NCBI RefSeq assembly: GCF_002115825.1
Contig: NZ_JFJZ01000013.1
Coordinates: 51,219-115,218, forward strand
DNA: 64,000 nucleotides
Source: Thalassospira sp. MCCC 1A01428
GTDB taxonomy: Bacteria; Pseudomonadota; Alphaproteobacteria; Rhodospirillales; Thalassospiraceae
Reading direction: 5' to 3'
Within the stretch, counting starts at the first letter, position 1, and every line of letters starts with the position of its first letter. The translations under genes were made by a program, and so were the position numbers. Shown one piece after another: positions 1-10,011 of the stretch. Below the pieces are notes generated by a model, which was given only the letters and a program-made list of their open reading frames with translations, ran no database searches and had not been told where the DNA came from.

Positions 1-3000
1 TCGCCGAATTTGTCGATAGTGGCGATCCGATTTCCCTGTTTGACGGTTTCTATATTTCGGACCTGCATCAGGGCAGTAAGGATATTCCCGAAGTTGTCGT
101 GAATGGTGAAATCTACGGCTCTGCCAGTGTCAAGTTGAACGCCGGGATTATTTCAGCATCGGGTGGTTTGAAGCTGGCTCTTGGTACGACGATTTCGTTT
201 GATATCAACGATCCGAACGATGATGGCAAACTGCGTGCATCCGAATTCCTTGGCCTGATGGAAATTTCACCTGAATATCTGTTTGATATTCATGGTGAAC
301 TTTATATCAGGGTTGCAGCAATTGCCGATGTTACGGCACATCTGCTCTTTACGAATGTCACGGTTTTTGAACTTGATATTACCATTTTCAAGGCCACCAT
401 CTTTACCTGGGATTTGAACCCGCCAAGTGCGCCTGTTCTGGCTAATCTTGATGATAGCGGAACGCTCACAGTTAACATGGGTACCCATGCGGGTGATCGT
501 CTGGTTGATAACACCGAGGATGGTGACGAAACCTTCTATCTCAAGCATGTCGGTGGCACCGCCGGTGACGAAAAGATCGAGGTTTGGTCGTCCCTGTTTA
601 ATAATGTTGTCCAGACATTTGACCATGTAAAATCGGTTGTCGCTTTTGGCGGCGCTGGTGACGACAAGATCATTCTTAGCGGCATTACATCAAGCATGGT
701 GCTTGATGGCGGCGCGGGCAATGACGTTATTCGCCTTGATGGTCAGGGGATCAGCGGCGGCACCATGAGTTCGGGCACGGCTGTTATTCGCGCAGGTAAG
801 GGCGACGATACGGTTTATGGCGGCTCGGGCAACGACAGCATTTACGGCGATACCGGCAACGACACCATTTATGCCGGGGCCGGGAATGATTATGTCGATG
901 CAGGTTCGGGTAACGATATTATCCATGGTGGTGCGGGTAACGACATTATTTATGGCGGTTCGGGCAACGACGACATCTTTGGCGAAGATGGCAAAGATAC
1001 CCTTTATGGTGACAAAGGTTTCGATCTGATCGTTGGTGGTTTGGGTGACGACGTGTTGCATGGTGGCGACGGCGTCGATCGCATGTTTGGCGATGAAACC
1101 GGTTCTACTGCCACCAGCTTTACGCTGGAATCCTCATCATCTCAGGGGGGTAATGATACGCTGTATGGCGATGATGGTAATGACTATATGTTTGGTGGTG
1201 CTGGCACCGATCTGCTGAATGGCGGTGATGGCAACGATATTCTGTTTGGCGATACTGGCACCATCACCTTTGATGCCGACAATGGTATGCTCGTTACGGC
1301 CAATACCGATGTCGCACCGGGAATTGGCGGCAATGACACCCTTTACGGTGGCGATAACGAAGACATCATCTTTGGCGGTATCGGTAACGATTATATCGAA
1401 GGCGGCAATCATAACGATATTCTGATTGGTGATACCGGCCTGGTTCAGGGTTCTGCGGGGTCAACATCGGGTCAGTATCTTGTACGTGGTAATAACAGTG
1501 CCACGGGTAACGATACAATCAAGGGTGGCAGCGGCAACGATATCCTGATTGGTGGCCTGGGCTCGGATACCCTGTCGGGCGAAAGTGGTCGCGATGTTGT
1601 GGGTGGCGATAATATCAGCCTGCTGCGCAGTCAGACCAGTTTGATCCTTGATGTTATTTCGGTTGAAACCGTCGATGAAGGGCAAGGCTCTTCCGACATT
1701 ATCGATGGTGGTGCCGGTACCGATATGTTGCTGGGCGGCGGTGGAACACAATCCCTGTCGGTCAGTAATGGCGGTGACAATGTTGTCGTGTTTGGTGATT
1801 TCATCACTGGTGGCACCGGGTCCGACATTATCCTTGGTGACTACGGCATTATCGAACCTTCAACCGGCCTTGGTGCAACCATCACCGGTCGTGATGGCAC
1901 CAATAGTGGCAACGACCTGATTAATGCCGATAGTGGGTTTGACGTTGTCATTGGTGGTGGTGGCAACGACACCATTGATGGCGGTGAAGGTAATGATACC
2001 CTGCTGGGTGATATTGGCACCGTTACTCGCGACAAGGTTACCCGTATTTCCCGTGCCGAAACCACCAATGAAAATATTGGCGGCAACGACATTATCAATG
2101 GCAAGCTTGGCAACGATGTCATTATGGGCGGCACCGGTTCCGATACCCTGACTGGTGATGATGGCCTTGACGTTATTTTGGGCGATCTTGGTATCGTGAT
2201 CCCTGCTAATGGCACCGATGCTGATATTATCGCGCATAACTTTGCCAATGGCGCGGCCGACACCATTTATGGCAATGCAGGTAACGATATTCTGCTGGGC
2301 GGTGGCGGCGATGACAGCATTTATGGGGGTGAAGGCAACAACCACATTGCAGGTGATAATGCCAAAGTCACGCGCAGCGAATTTACCTTGCCCGAGGGCT
2401 CGGAAGATCCGCTAAGTGAACTGGCGGCAGATCCTGTTCTGGTTTTTGAAACTGCCGAAGAATCTTCCGGTGGTAACGACATTATTGAAACCGGTGCCGG
2501 GAATGACGTTATTCTGGGCGGCATTGGTCAGGATACCATCAGCGGCGGCGACGGTAATGATATTATCCTTGGTGATTTGGGGATTGTCATTCCGGCTGGC
2601 AGTGCTGGGGCCGACGTTATCGCCCGCAATGGCAACCTGGGAGCAAGCACTAATGATGTTATTACCGCAGGTGATGGTAACAAGATCGTGCTGGGTGGTT
2701 CTGGCAATGACACGATCACGATTGGTACAGGCACCGGCAATGGTGCTGGCAATACCAACTATATCTCGGGCGATCTTGCCAAACTGAAACGTGATGCCGA
2801 TGGCAAGCTTGTCAGCTTTGAAACGGTTGAAGAAAGCGTTGGTGGTGATGATACCATCACGACCGGTAGCAGCACGGGCGATGACATCATTCTGGGCGGT
2901 ATTGGTCAGGATACGATTTCGACCGGCTATGGCACCGACATTATCATTGGTGACCTAGGTATTGTCATTCCGGTTGGCAGTGCAGGCCCGGATGTGATTG

Positions 3001-5513
3001 CACGCAATGGCACCATCGGTTTGACCAATAACGACACCATTACCACAAGTGACGGTAACAAGATCGTGCTGGGTGGTTCTGGTAATGACACGATCACGAT
3101 TGGTACAGGCACCGGCAATGGTGCTGGCAATACCAACTATATCTCGGGTGATCTTGCCGAACTGAAACGTGATGCCGATGGCAAGCTTGTCAGCTTTGAA
3201 ACGGTTGAAGAAAACGTTGGTGGTGATGATACCATCACGACCGGTACGGGTGCAGGGATCGACTTTATTCTTGGTGGTGTTGGACAGGACACTATTGCCA
3301 GCGGCAATGGTAACGACACTATTCTGGGTGACCTTGGTATTGTTATTCCGGTCGGGAATGCTGGCCCGGATGTGATTGCGCGGAACGGTAATATTGGTAC
3401 AGATACCGACGACATTATTGATGCCGGGAATGGCGATAATGTTGTGTTCGGCGGGTCGGGTAACGACACGATCACCACGGGCAGCGGCGTAGATTATATT
3501 TCGGGCGATCTTGCCGAATTGAAACGCGATATCAACGGCACGCTGGTCAGTTTTGAAACTGTTGAAGAAGCCATCGGCGGCAACGACTTTGTCACAGCCG
3601 GGGCCGGTGATGACATGATCCTGGGCGGGATTGGCCAGGATAGCATCTTTGGCAATGCCGATAATGACACCATTCTGGGTGACCTTGGCATTATTGTACC
3701 GATGGGCAGTGCGGGCGCAGATGTGATTGCACGTCATGGCAATATCGGGACCAATACCGATGACATTATTGATGCCGGGAATGGCAACAACGTGGTGTTT
3801 GGTGGTTCGGGAAGTGACACCATCACGACCGGTACCGGTAGCGATTATATCGCCGGGGACCTTGCCGAACTGACACGCAAGGCTGATGGCACCCTTGTGA
3901 TGTTTGAAACGGTTGAAGAAACCATTGGCGGTGCCGACATTATTAACGCCGGGGCTGGCAACGATGCGATCTTTGGTGGTCAGGGTGGCGATACGATTTC
4001 GGCAGGTGCCGGGGATGACGTTGTTCTGGGGGATGCCGGTTATCTCAAGCTGGACAATTCGGAAATCTATGTGATTGCCGAAAAGAAAAACTGGGATCTT
4101 GGCACGCATTATACCCTTGAAACCCGTAATCAGGCAGTCGGCGGGGATGACACTATCCATGGCAACGAAGGCAATGACATTCTGATTGGCGGTTCGTTTG
4201 ATGATTATCTTGATGGTGATGCCGGTAATGATGCCATCATCGGTGATCAGGGTGGTGCCACCTATCGGGACGTTACTGACCGTCTTGAAATTCATACCAA
4301 AGAGCTGCTTGCCGAAAATAACGGCAATGACATCCTTTATGGTGATGAGGGCAATGACGAGCTGATCGGCGGGGCCTATGAAGATAGCCTGTTTGGTGGT
4401 GTGGACGACGACATCCTGATTGGTGACGAAGGCGAAGTTTATTATGGCTTTGTCCCGCGTGAACAAGGGAAGGAATATCACGACAGCTTGCCGCGGATGG
4501 CACGCTCAACTGAGTCTTTCACCGGTCGTCAGGATACACTGGATTCAGGTTCGGGTGTCGACTTCATCCTTGGTGGTGAACAACCCAACTTTATTGTGGC
4601 TGACGCGGCCCTTGATCTGGTTCAGATTGAAAATGGCGAATTCCGGATAGATGAAACCCGTAATTCCAAAACCGAGTTCCCGGCCTTCCAGGGCGACCCG
4701 ATTTTGCAGCCACAAGCAGCATATTTTGCCAGCATTGATGAACGCAGCCCGATCTTGCAATCGATCACCAGTACAACGTCGTCGGGCTCAGGTTCATCTT
4801 CGTCGCACAGCACATCGGCACCAGGCAGCTTCCTGACGGGGGGCGGAGCCTCCGGTTTTGCGGGCGTCTTGTCTGCGACCGGGCAAAGTGGTGACGGTAT
4901 CGGTGGCAATGGTGCCGGCTCGCTTTCGCTTGCTGGTGGCACGAATGCCATTTTGGGCGGGGTTGGGTCTGTTCATCAAACAAATGATGGCAGCATTGCC
5001 GGGTTCATTGAAGCCGCCACAATCCTGTCAACAAGCGATCAAAGCGCGTTGTCATCGGCGAATGGTACCGGGAACAATGGTCTCGGTCTTTCGACACCTT
5101 CGGTTTCGTTCGGTGCCCAGGTTAATACGCCGCAAGGGGCCAACGACCTGCCTTCCGCAGGGCAAAATACCAACCCGGCTGGCCCGCAAGCGCCAGGTGC
5201 GCAAGGACCGGCGGGGAATGCCGCACCCGATGCGACTGGCGAAACCCCGGCCAATCCGCCAGCACAAGGAACTGACGGAAATGATACCAGCGAGCAGGAT
5301 GCCGAACCGGAAGATGGCGCGTTCCTGTGGCTGGATGAAAATGGCCGTTATGTAGATTTTGCCGCCCTGGCACCGTCAGGTGGCACCAGCCTTGTTTTTG
5401 ATGCGGAATCCGGCCTGTGGCTGAATGATGCCGCAACAGACGAAGGCCCGGTTTTTGTACCGGAACTGGTTGAAAAGGCACCGGTTCTTTCGCTGGTAAC
5501 CAAGGCCGCATAG
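1..5513 (+). CDS. Giant RTX-type calcium-binding secreted protein (5' end outside window)
   Basis: The reading frame is open from the left edge, so the N-terminus is missing; an internal GTG at 99 is not the real start. The visible part, over 1,800 residues, has an N-terminal stretch with an EF-hand-like loop (DPNDDGKLRASE, about nt 210-245). From about nt 640 to 4600 it carries many hemolysin-type GGxGxDxhx nonapeptides, the calcium-binding beta-roll units of RTX proteins. Between them lie five longer modules that each begin GDLGI. A Gly/Ser/Pro-rich, low-complexity linker follows at about nt 4750-5290, then a short acidic C-terminal domain typical of an uncleaved C-terminal secretion signal. 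RTX proteins are exported through type I-like channels and fold outside in calcium. The genes that follow encode adaptors and a TolC protein, so it is probably their cargo. Adhesin, biofilm matrix protein or toxin are all possible; no enzymatic domain is visible in this part. Confidence 0.9.
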   Translation, partial: AEFVDSGDPISLFDGFYISDLHQGSKDIPEVVVNGEIYGSASVKLNAGIISASGGLKLALGTTISFDINDPNDDGKLRASEFLGLMEISPEYLFDIHGELYIRVAAIADVTAHLLFTNVTVFELDITIFKATIFTWDLNPPSAPVLANLDDSGTLTVNMGTHAGDRLVDNTEDGDETFYLKHVGGTAGDEKIEVWSSLFNNVVQTFDHVKSVVAFGGAGDDKIILSGITSSMVLDGGAGNDVIRLDGQGISGGTMSSGTAVIRAGKGDDTVYGGSGNDSIYGDTGNDTIYAGAGNDYVDAGSGNDIIHGGAGNDIIYGGSGNDDIFGEDGKDTLYGDKGFDLIVGGLGDDVLHGGDGVDRMFGDETGSTATSFTLESSSSQGGNDTLYGDDGNDYMFGGAGTDLLNGGDGNDILFGDTGTITFDADNGMLVTANTDVAPGIGGNDTLYGGDNEDIIFGGIGNDYIEGGNHNDILIGDTGLVQGSAGSTSGQYLVRGNNSATGNDTIKGGSGNDILIGGLGSDTLSGESGRDVVGGDNISLLRSQTSLILDVISVETVDEGQGSSDIIDGGAGTDMLLGGGGTQSLSVSNGGDNVVVFGDFITGGTGSDIILGDYGIIEPSTGLGATITGRDGTNSGNDLINADSGFDVVIGGGGNDTIDGGEGNDTLLGDIGTVTRDKVTRISRAETTNENIGGNDIINGKLGNDVIMGGTGSDTLTGDDGLDVILGDLGIVIPANGTDADIIAHNFANGAADTIYGNAGNDILLGGGGDDSIYGGEGNNHIAGDNAKVTRSEFTLPEGSEDPLSELAADPVLVFETAEESSGGNDIIETGAGNDVILGGIGQDTISGGDGNDIILGDLGIVIPAGSAGADVIARNGNLGASTNDVITAGDGNKIVLGGSGNDTITIGTGTGNGAGNTNYISGDLAKLKRDADGKLVSFETVEESVGGDDTITTGSSTGDDIILGGIGQDTISTGYGTDIIIGDLGIVIPVGSAGPDVIARNGTIGLTNNDTITTSDGNKIVLGGSGNDTITIGTGTGNGAGNTNYISGDLAELKRDADGKLVSFETVEENVGGDDTITTGTGAGIDFILGGVGQDTIASGNGNDTILGDLGIVIPVGNAGPDVIARNGNIGTDTDDIIDAGNGDNVVFGGSGNDTITTGSGVDYISGDLAELKRDINGTLVSFETVEEAIGGNDFVTAGAGDDMILGGIGQDSIFGNADNDTILGDLGIIVPMGSAGADVIARHGNIGTNTDDIIDAGNGNNVVFGGSGSDTITTGTGSDYIAGDLAELTRKADGTLVMFETVEETIGGADIINAGAGNDAIFGGQGGDTISAGAGDDVVLGDAGYLKLDNSEIYVIAEKKNWDLGTHYTLETRNQAVGGDDTIHGNEGNDILIGGSFDDYLDGDAGNDAIIGDQGGATYRDVTDRLEIHTKELLAENNGNDILYGDEGNDELIGGAYEDSLFGGVDDDILIGDEGEVYYGFVPREQGKEYHDSLPRMARSTESFTGRQDTLDSGSGVDFILGGEQPNFIVADAALDLVQIENGEFRIDETRNSKTEFPAFQGDPILQPQAAYFASIDERSPILQSITSTTSSGSGSSSSHSTSAPGSFLTGGGASGFAGVLSATGQSGDGIGGNGAGSLSLAGGTNAILGGVGSVHQTNDGSIAGFIEAATILSTSDQSALSSANGTGNNGLGLSTPSVSFGAQVNTPQGANDLPSAGQNTNPAGPQAPGAQGPAGNAAPDATGETPANPPAQGTDGNDTSEQDAEPEDGAFLWLDENGRYVDFAALAPSGGTSLVFDAESGLWLNDAATDEGPVFVPELVEKAPVLSLVTKAA
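2181..4028 (+). repeat. Five tandem RTX modules of 351-390 bp
   Basis: Five in-frame modules start at GDLGI(V/I) motifs at 2181, 2571, 2949, 3327 and 3678. They are 130, 126, 126, 117 and 117 codons long. Each runs GDLGI, then VIAR or a close variant (IIAH in the first), GGSGxDTI or a variant, GDLAxL or a variant, an FET(V/A)EE motif and ILGG(I/V)GQD or a variant. Modules 2 and 3 are almost identical at DNA level: 2676-2868 matches 3054-3246 at an offset of 378 bp with about four differences. This points to recent duplication or gene conversion within the gene. Confidence 0.85.
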
Positions 5514-5570
5514 CGTTGGCCTGAAAACCGCGATACCCCGTTTTAAGTTGAATATAAGGATTTACGAAGA

Positions 5571-5867
5571 ATGGCTGAGAATACCAAATCGCAAACTGGC
5601 GTAACCACCGATACCGATCAGCGCAAGATCAATTGGGATGACGCCAACATGCGCAGCACCTATGCCAATGTGTCGAACGTTGCCAGCACGCGGGAAGAAG
5701 TCATGCTGCTGTTCGGGACCAGCCAGGTATGGAGCAGCTCGCAGGATGATGTTCGTGTTCAGCTGAGTGACCGTATCATCATGAGCCCGTTTGCGGCGAA
5801 ACGCCTGAAGAAAATCCTCGACCATACGTTGGCCGAATATGAACGCGTATATGGAAAACTTGGCTAA
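5571..5867 (+). CDS. Small DUF3467-family protein
   Basis: This is a 98-residue soluble protein with an ATG start and an AAGGA-type ribosome site upstream. It lies 57 bp after the RTX gene. From about residue 25 the sequence fits the DUF3467 pattern: a Tyr-Ala-Asn-Val segment, a central segment with LLFG, then RIIMSPFAAKRLKKIL and a C-terminal Leu/Tyr helix. The molecular role of DUF3467 is not known to me. There is no signal peptide or membrane segment, so it should be cytoplasmic. Its place between cargo and export apparatus suggests a chaperone, adaptor or regulatory part in the export process, but that is inference from position only. Confidence 0.75.
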   Translation: MAENTKSQTGVTTDTDQRKINWDDANMRSTYANVSNVASTREEVMLLFGTSQVWSSSQDDVRVQLSDRIIMSPFAAKRLKKILDHTLAEYERVYGKLG

Positions 5868-5921
5868 GGCCAGGTTCGTCTGACTCTGTTTTGAGGGGAA
5901 TGGAGATGACTTGCGGGGGAC

Positions 5922-7814
5922 TTGATATCGGGGTTTGGGGGCGTTTTGACTAATCTACCCGGTAACCCGACGACAGGTGATGCTTCGGGGTTTATATCCC
6001 CGGAACTATGGCGAAAACTGTCGTCAGCCCGGTCGTTTTCCGACCTGGCCGATGGCTGGATTGATTTGTGCCGGGCCAACCTGGAACTTGTTCTGGGGGC
6101 TGCACCTGTTGAAATCGTTGTTGCATTTAACAGTGCTGAAGGTGCCAACCGGCATTTTCGGGTCGCTGCCTATCGTGGTGCCGATGGCAAACCCGGCGCA
6201 ACATTGACCCAGGTTGTTCAACGCAGCCTCGTTGTACGCAGCGGCGTTGCAACAACCAACCCCGATTTGGGGGTGGGGTATGTATCCAATGTCATTTTCG
6301 TTGATGATGACCTGAAAGGTGCGGTTGGTATTGTTTTACCAACCGCCGATACCGCACGTTTGAACCTGGCAATGCGGTGCCTGCAATGGAATGCTGCGTG
6401 GCTGGCGGGGTTTTGGCGCGGGGAACAATACCGTGATACCGCCGAGACGGTAGCCTTGCGGTATGGTCAACACGCCAGTGCGGCCCTTCTGTCCTGCACC
6501 GATCTTGAGGCCGGTGCAACCAGTTGTGCCACCGTTATGGCCGATGATCTGGTTGCGAACCGTGTGACGATTGGTCTGGTTCAGGGGCGCAAGGTGCGCA
6601 TTCTGGGGTCTTCTCATACGGCGATGGTTACCGCCAAAAGTGACCGTGTCCACCTGATTGTCGATGCCATGCGTGAAGCTGTGTATCAAAAGGGCCCGGT
6701 GCATTTTTCCGGTGCTGGCAGCAGTTCGCAAACCGCGACTGAAAGCCACGCAAAACTGGTTGAAGGGCGTGAAAAGGCCTGGGTTGGATCGTGGCCCGTG
6801 GTTTTGCCTGGTCTGGCAGATGGCGTCGTCGTTGTTCAAATCGAATGCAATCTTGATCAATGCCTGCGGGTTCAGGCACTTGGTGGTGTTTTATCCGAAT
6901 TAATAGCACCGGCATTTGGTTTGCAAATGGCGGCAGCCCGCAGTGGTTTGCACCGGTTTTATCGTCGGGTAAACCGGGCGATGGGCTGGGTTTTCGGGTT
7001 GCATCACACCCGGGTTAAGGCTGTCGGGGTGCTTGTGCTGGCCCTGTTCGTTGCAAGCCTGCTCATTCATATTCCGTATCGCGTTACAGCCGAAACCGAG
7101 GTCGAAGGATTGGTGCAGCGGGCTGTGCCCGCCCCGTTTGATGGCTTTATTGCCGAGGGACTGGTGCGTGCCGGGGATGTCGTGCAAAAAGGCGATGTTC
7201 TGGGACGTATGGAAACCCGTGAATTGCAGTTACACCGGTTTGAACTGCAAAGCTCGATTGTTGAAAGTCAGCGTAAAATTGAGGCAGCAACCGGCGAACG
7301 TGATTTGTCGGAAGCGCGTATTTTACGGTCACGGATGCAACAGGCCATTTCCGAACTGGAATTGGTGAAAAGCCAGCTGGTTCGAACTGAATTGCAGGCG
7401 CCTTTTAGCGGATTTGTCATTGAAGGCGATCTTTCGCAAAAAATCGGATCGCCGGTGAAAGAGGGGGAGGTTCTTTTTGAACTAAGCCCGCTTAACCAGT
7501 ACCGCCTGAAACTGAAAGTGAATGAAAAAGACATTCGGCACATCGCGGTCGGTCAGTCCGGGGTCTTGCTTCTTCATGCCCGCCCCAACAGTTTGAACGA
7601 AATTTCGGTCGAGCGGATATCCCCGATTTCTGAAGCCGGCGATGGCGAAAATTATTTCAATGTCGAAGCCTTGCTGGTTGAATCCACCCAGGACTTACAG
7701 CCAGGTATGCGTGGTGTCGCCAAGGTGGAAACCGAACCCCGGTCGGTTTTCTGGATTTATACTCATCCGCTGTGGGATTGGATGCGTCTTCGGCTTTGGC
7801 GGGTGATGCCATGA
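5922..7814 (+). CDS. GAF-like region fused to HlyD-type membrane adaptor
   Basis: The protein is about 630 residues long. Residues 1 to about 350 have no signal peptide and look like one or two GAF-like cytoplasmic modules (alternating beta and helix, about residues 30-175, then a second region). One hydrophobic segment follows at about residues 367-388. After it comes a HlyD/biotinyl-lipoyl barrel (PAPFDGFI and a later APFSGFV half-motif) split by a short coiled coil, then a beta-barrel region. A single-pass inner-membrane adaptor with a periplasmic C-terminus is therefore likely. The start is uncertain: the longest frame begins with TTG 5922, and another TTG lies at 5946. An ATG at 5906 is out of frame and stops after 15 codons. 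The gene overlaps the next by an ATGA junction. The GAF-like part could sense a small molecule or bind a partner; this is inferred. Confidence 0.8.
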   Translation: MISGFGGVLTNLPGNPTTGDASGFISPELWRKLSSARSFSDLADGWIDLCRANLELVLGAAPVEIVVAFNSAEGANRHFRVAAYRGADGKPGATLTQVVQRSLVVRSGVATTNPDLGVGYVSNVIFVDDDLKGAVGIVLPTADTARLNLAMRCLQWNAAWLAGFWRGEQYRDTAETVALRYGQHASAALLSCTDLEAGATSCATVMADDLVANRVTIGLVQGRKVRILGSSHTAMVTAKSDRVHLIVDAMREAVYQKGPVHFSGAGSSSQTATESHAKLVEGREKAWVGSWPVVLPGLADGVVVVQIECNLDQCLRVQALGGVLSELIAPAFGLQMAAARSGLHRFYRRVNRAMGWVFGLHHTRVKAVGVLVLALFVASLLIHIPYRVTAETEVEGLVQRAVPAPFDGFIAEGLVRAGDVVQKGDVLGRMETRELQLHRFELQSSIVESQRKIEAATGERDLSEARILRSRMQQAISELELVKSQLVRTELQAPFSGFVIEGDLSQKIGSPVKEGEVLFELSPLNQYRLKLKVNEKDIRHIAVGQSGVLLLHARPNSLNEISVERISPISEAGDGENYFNVEALLVESTQDLQPGMRGVAKVETEPRSVFWIYTHPLWDWMRLRLWRVMP

Positions 7815-10003
7815 GTGACATGCTCGCAGCCGATGCAACCCGCGATATGATGCCATCTCCGATGGCACCGACCCAGCCTTCGCGCTGGGAAACACTGTCA
7901 GGTCTTAAGCCGATGGTGCGTGCGGATGTTTCGTTCTTTCGCCATGTTTATCATAATGTTGCGGCCTATATTGCCCATGACCGCCTTTCAAACCGGTATC
8001 ATCGGTTAACAACGGCAGCACATGCCTTGTTGCGCCGGATGGACGGGGCAACACCGCTGGCCGATATTCGCCGCGATCTGGAAAAGAAAGGCGAGATCGA
8101 GGGCGACGATGCCGAGTTTGCCCAGATCGTTGATCAGCTTAAATCACTGGAGCTGATCCGCACGGGCGAGGCACCTAATCCGCGCGCACTGGAACAGCGC
8201 ATGGTGCGCACGCGGCGGGCCAAGGCGATTGCGCCGTTTAAAAACCCGCTTTATGTACGGATCCCGCTGTTTGATCTGACTCGCGTGCTGGATTATCTGG
8301 AACCGGCAATGCGCTGGGTTTTCAGCCCGATTACGGCCTTTCTGTTCATTTTGCTGGTGGGCTCTGCCATTACCCTGGCCGGGGTGCATTGGGAAACACT
8401 GACCGAAGGTGGGCTGGACCAGTTTATCAGTGCCGAAAATCTTATGATTGTCTGGCTGGTTTATCCGGTTTTAAAACTGATCCATGAATTTGGACATGCG
8501 GTTGTTGTGCGCCATTACGGCGGCAATGTTCGCGAACTGGGCCTGATGTTTTTGCTGTTTGTGCCGGTGCCCTATGTCGATGCGTCCTCCAGCATTACGT
8601 TTCGCAGCAAATGGCACCGCGCCTTTGTTGATGGGGCCGGGATTCTGGTTGAACTGTCGATGGCATCGATTGCGATGTTTGTCTGGGTGGCGGCAGAACC
8701 GGGCATTGTCAGGTCGGTGGCGCACAATGTCATGTTGATCAGCGGCATATCGACCTTGTTGTTTAATGGTAATCCGTTGCAACGGTTCGATAGTTATTAC
8801 CTGCTGTGCGATTTGATCGAAATTCCCAATCTGGCGTTAAAATCGACCAAATATTACAGCTACCTGATTAAGCGATACATCATTGGTCTTGATCGCGAAT
8901 ATGAATTTGAGGCGCTGCCATCCGAACGGCGGTGGTTTTTGTTTTATGCGCCATTTTCGTTTGCCTATCGTTCAATGGTGCTGGTGACCATCGCTATTCA
9001 TCTGGCCGAACGATATTTCTTTGTTGGTGCCCTGCTGGGATGCTGGACTGTCTTTAACATGTTTGCCATGCCCGTTCTTAAAGGGTCCGGGTTTTTGCTC
9101 ACCAATCCCGGTCTGTCTGGAAAGCGGGCAAAATCGGTTTTTCGTGGTTTGTTGCTGGCCGGGGGGCTGGTGGCGCTGGCCTTTGTTCCCGTGCCTGACC
9201 GGGTGGTCGCGCAGGGCGTTGTGTGGTTGCCCGATGACGCGGCTGTGCGCGCACGCACCAGTGGCTTTATTACCGAAATTCACCAGCAAAGCGGTGCCCG
9301 GGTTCATACGGGCGATTTGCTGATGACCCTGAATAATGAAAAACTGCTAACCGATCGGCGCAAGGTTCTGGCTGAAATAGATGCTTTGAAACAACAGCTT
9401 GATGCTGATAACGCAACTGATCAGGTGGCGGCATCGATTACCCGGCAGCGCATGGCAAATGCACAGGAACGTTTGGCAACGACCACGCGCGATATCGATG
9501 CGTTATCTGTTCGTGCGCCGCATGACGGTATTTATGAAGCAGGCATTGAAGAAGACCTGATCGGGCGTTTTTTACCTCGCGGAGGCGAGGCGGGTTATCT
9601 GGTAGAACCTGATATCGCGCCGGTCATCAAGGTGGCCGTCCCGGCGATTGATGGAGATCTGGTGCGCGAACGGCTTCGGGGGGTAGAGCTGCGGTTTGCC
9701 GGGCATCTGGACGATGTTATTCCCGGTACCGTCACATCATGGTCGCCAACAGCAACCCTGAAACTGCCAAGCCCGGTTTTATCCCTTGAAGGCGGCGGGC
9801 CGTTTGCCTTGAAACCCGAGGCCAATTCCCGCCCGGAACTGGTGAACCCGGTTTTTGTGGCCACAGTTGCCTGTTGTGTCGGGCAGACACCCGAAAATTA
9901 TGGTGACCGTGCCCATGTCCGGTTTGATTTGGGATGGGAACCCGTCGCCGTGCTGATTTATCGCGTTGTGCGGCGCAATTTCCTTAAGAGGTTCGAGGTT
10001 TGA
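7811..10003 (+). CDS. PqqD-like / M50 metallopeptidase / HlyD fusion membrane protein
   Basis: The start is ATG 7811 in an ATGA overlap with the previous stop; an in-frame ATG 13 codons upstream lies inside that gene and is less likely. The order is a PqqD-like winged-helix region at about residues 45-130, then several membrane segments carrying the zinc motif HEFGH (H225-H229). Next comes NGNPLQRFDS, which corresponds to the NPLLRFDGYY-type second motif of the peptide-zinc-metalloprotease branch of M50. A last membrane segment at about residues 440-460 is followed by a HlyD-like periplasmic barrel with a coiled coil. M50 proteins cleave substrates in or near the membrane; PqqD-like domains bind peptides. 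Together these suggest a protein that recognises, and perhaps processes, the cargo while also forming part of the envelope-spanning adaptor. No ATP-binding domain is present. Confidence 0.85.
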   Translation: MSDMLAADATRDMMPSPMAPTQPSRWETLSGLKPMVRADVSFFRHVYHNVAAYIAHDRLSNRYHRLTTAAHALLRRMDGATPLADIRRDLEKKGEIEGDDAEFAQIVDQLKSLELIRTGEAPNPRALEQRMVRTRRAKAIAPFKNPLYVRIPLFDLTRVLDYLEPAMRWVFSPITAFLFILLVGSAITLAGVHWETLTEGGLDQFISAENLMIVWLVYPVLKLIHEFGHAVVVRHYGGNVRELGLMFLLFVPVPYVDASSSITFRSKWHRAFVDGAGILVELSMASIAMFVWVAAEPGIVRSVAHNVMLISGISTLLFNGNPLQRFDSYYLLCDLIEIPNLALKSTKYYSYLIKRYIIGLDREYEFEALPSERRWFLFYAPFSFAYRSMVLVTIAIHLAERYFFVGALLGCWTVFNMFAMPVLKGSGFLLTNPGLSGKRAKSVFRGLLLAGGLVALAFVPVPDRVVAQGVVWLPDDAAVRARTSGFITEIHQQSGARVHTGDLLMTLNNEKLLTDRRKVLAEIDALKQQLDADNATDQVAASITRQRMANAQERLATTTRDIDALSVRAPHDGIYEAGIEEDLIGRFLPRGGEAGYLVEPDIAPVIKVAVPAIDGDLVRERLRGVELRFAGHLDDVIPGTVTSWSPTATLKLPSPVLSLEGGGPFALKPEANSRPELVNPVFVATVACCVGQTPENYGDRAHVRFDLGWEPVAVLIYRVVRRNFLKRFEV

Positions 10004-10011
10004 CGTTTTCG

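Noticed and set aside
2955..4481. 508-codon open frame on the minus strand inside the RTX gene
   Set aside because: It mirrors the repeated GGxGxD codons of the plus-strand gene; its translation is Ile/Thr/Asn-rich repeats with no start signal. An antisense artefact of biased repetitive coding DNA.
5906..5953. ATG at 5906 as start of the GAF-HlyD gene, with a frameshift
   Set aside because: The frame stops after 15 codons, and the TTG-initiated frame is uninterrupted, so a non-ATG start is simpler than a frameshift.
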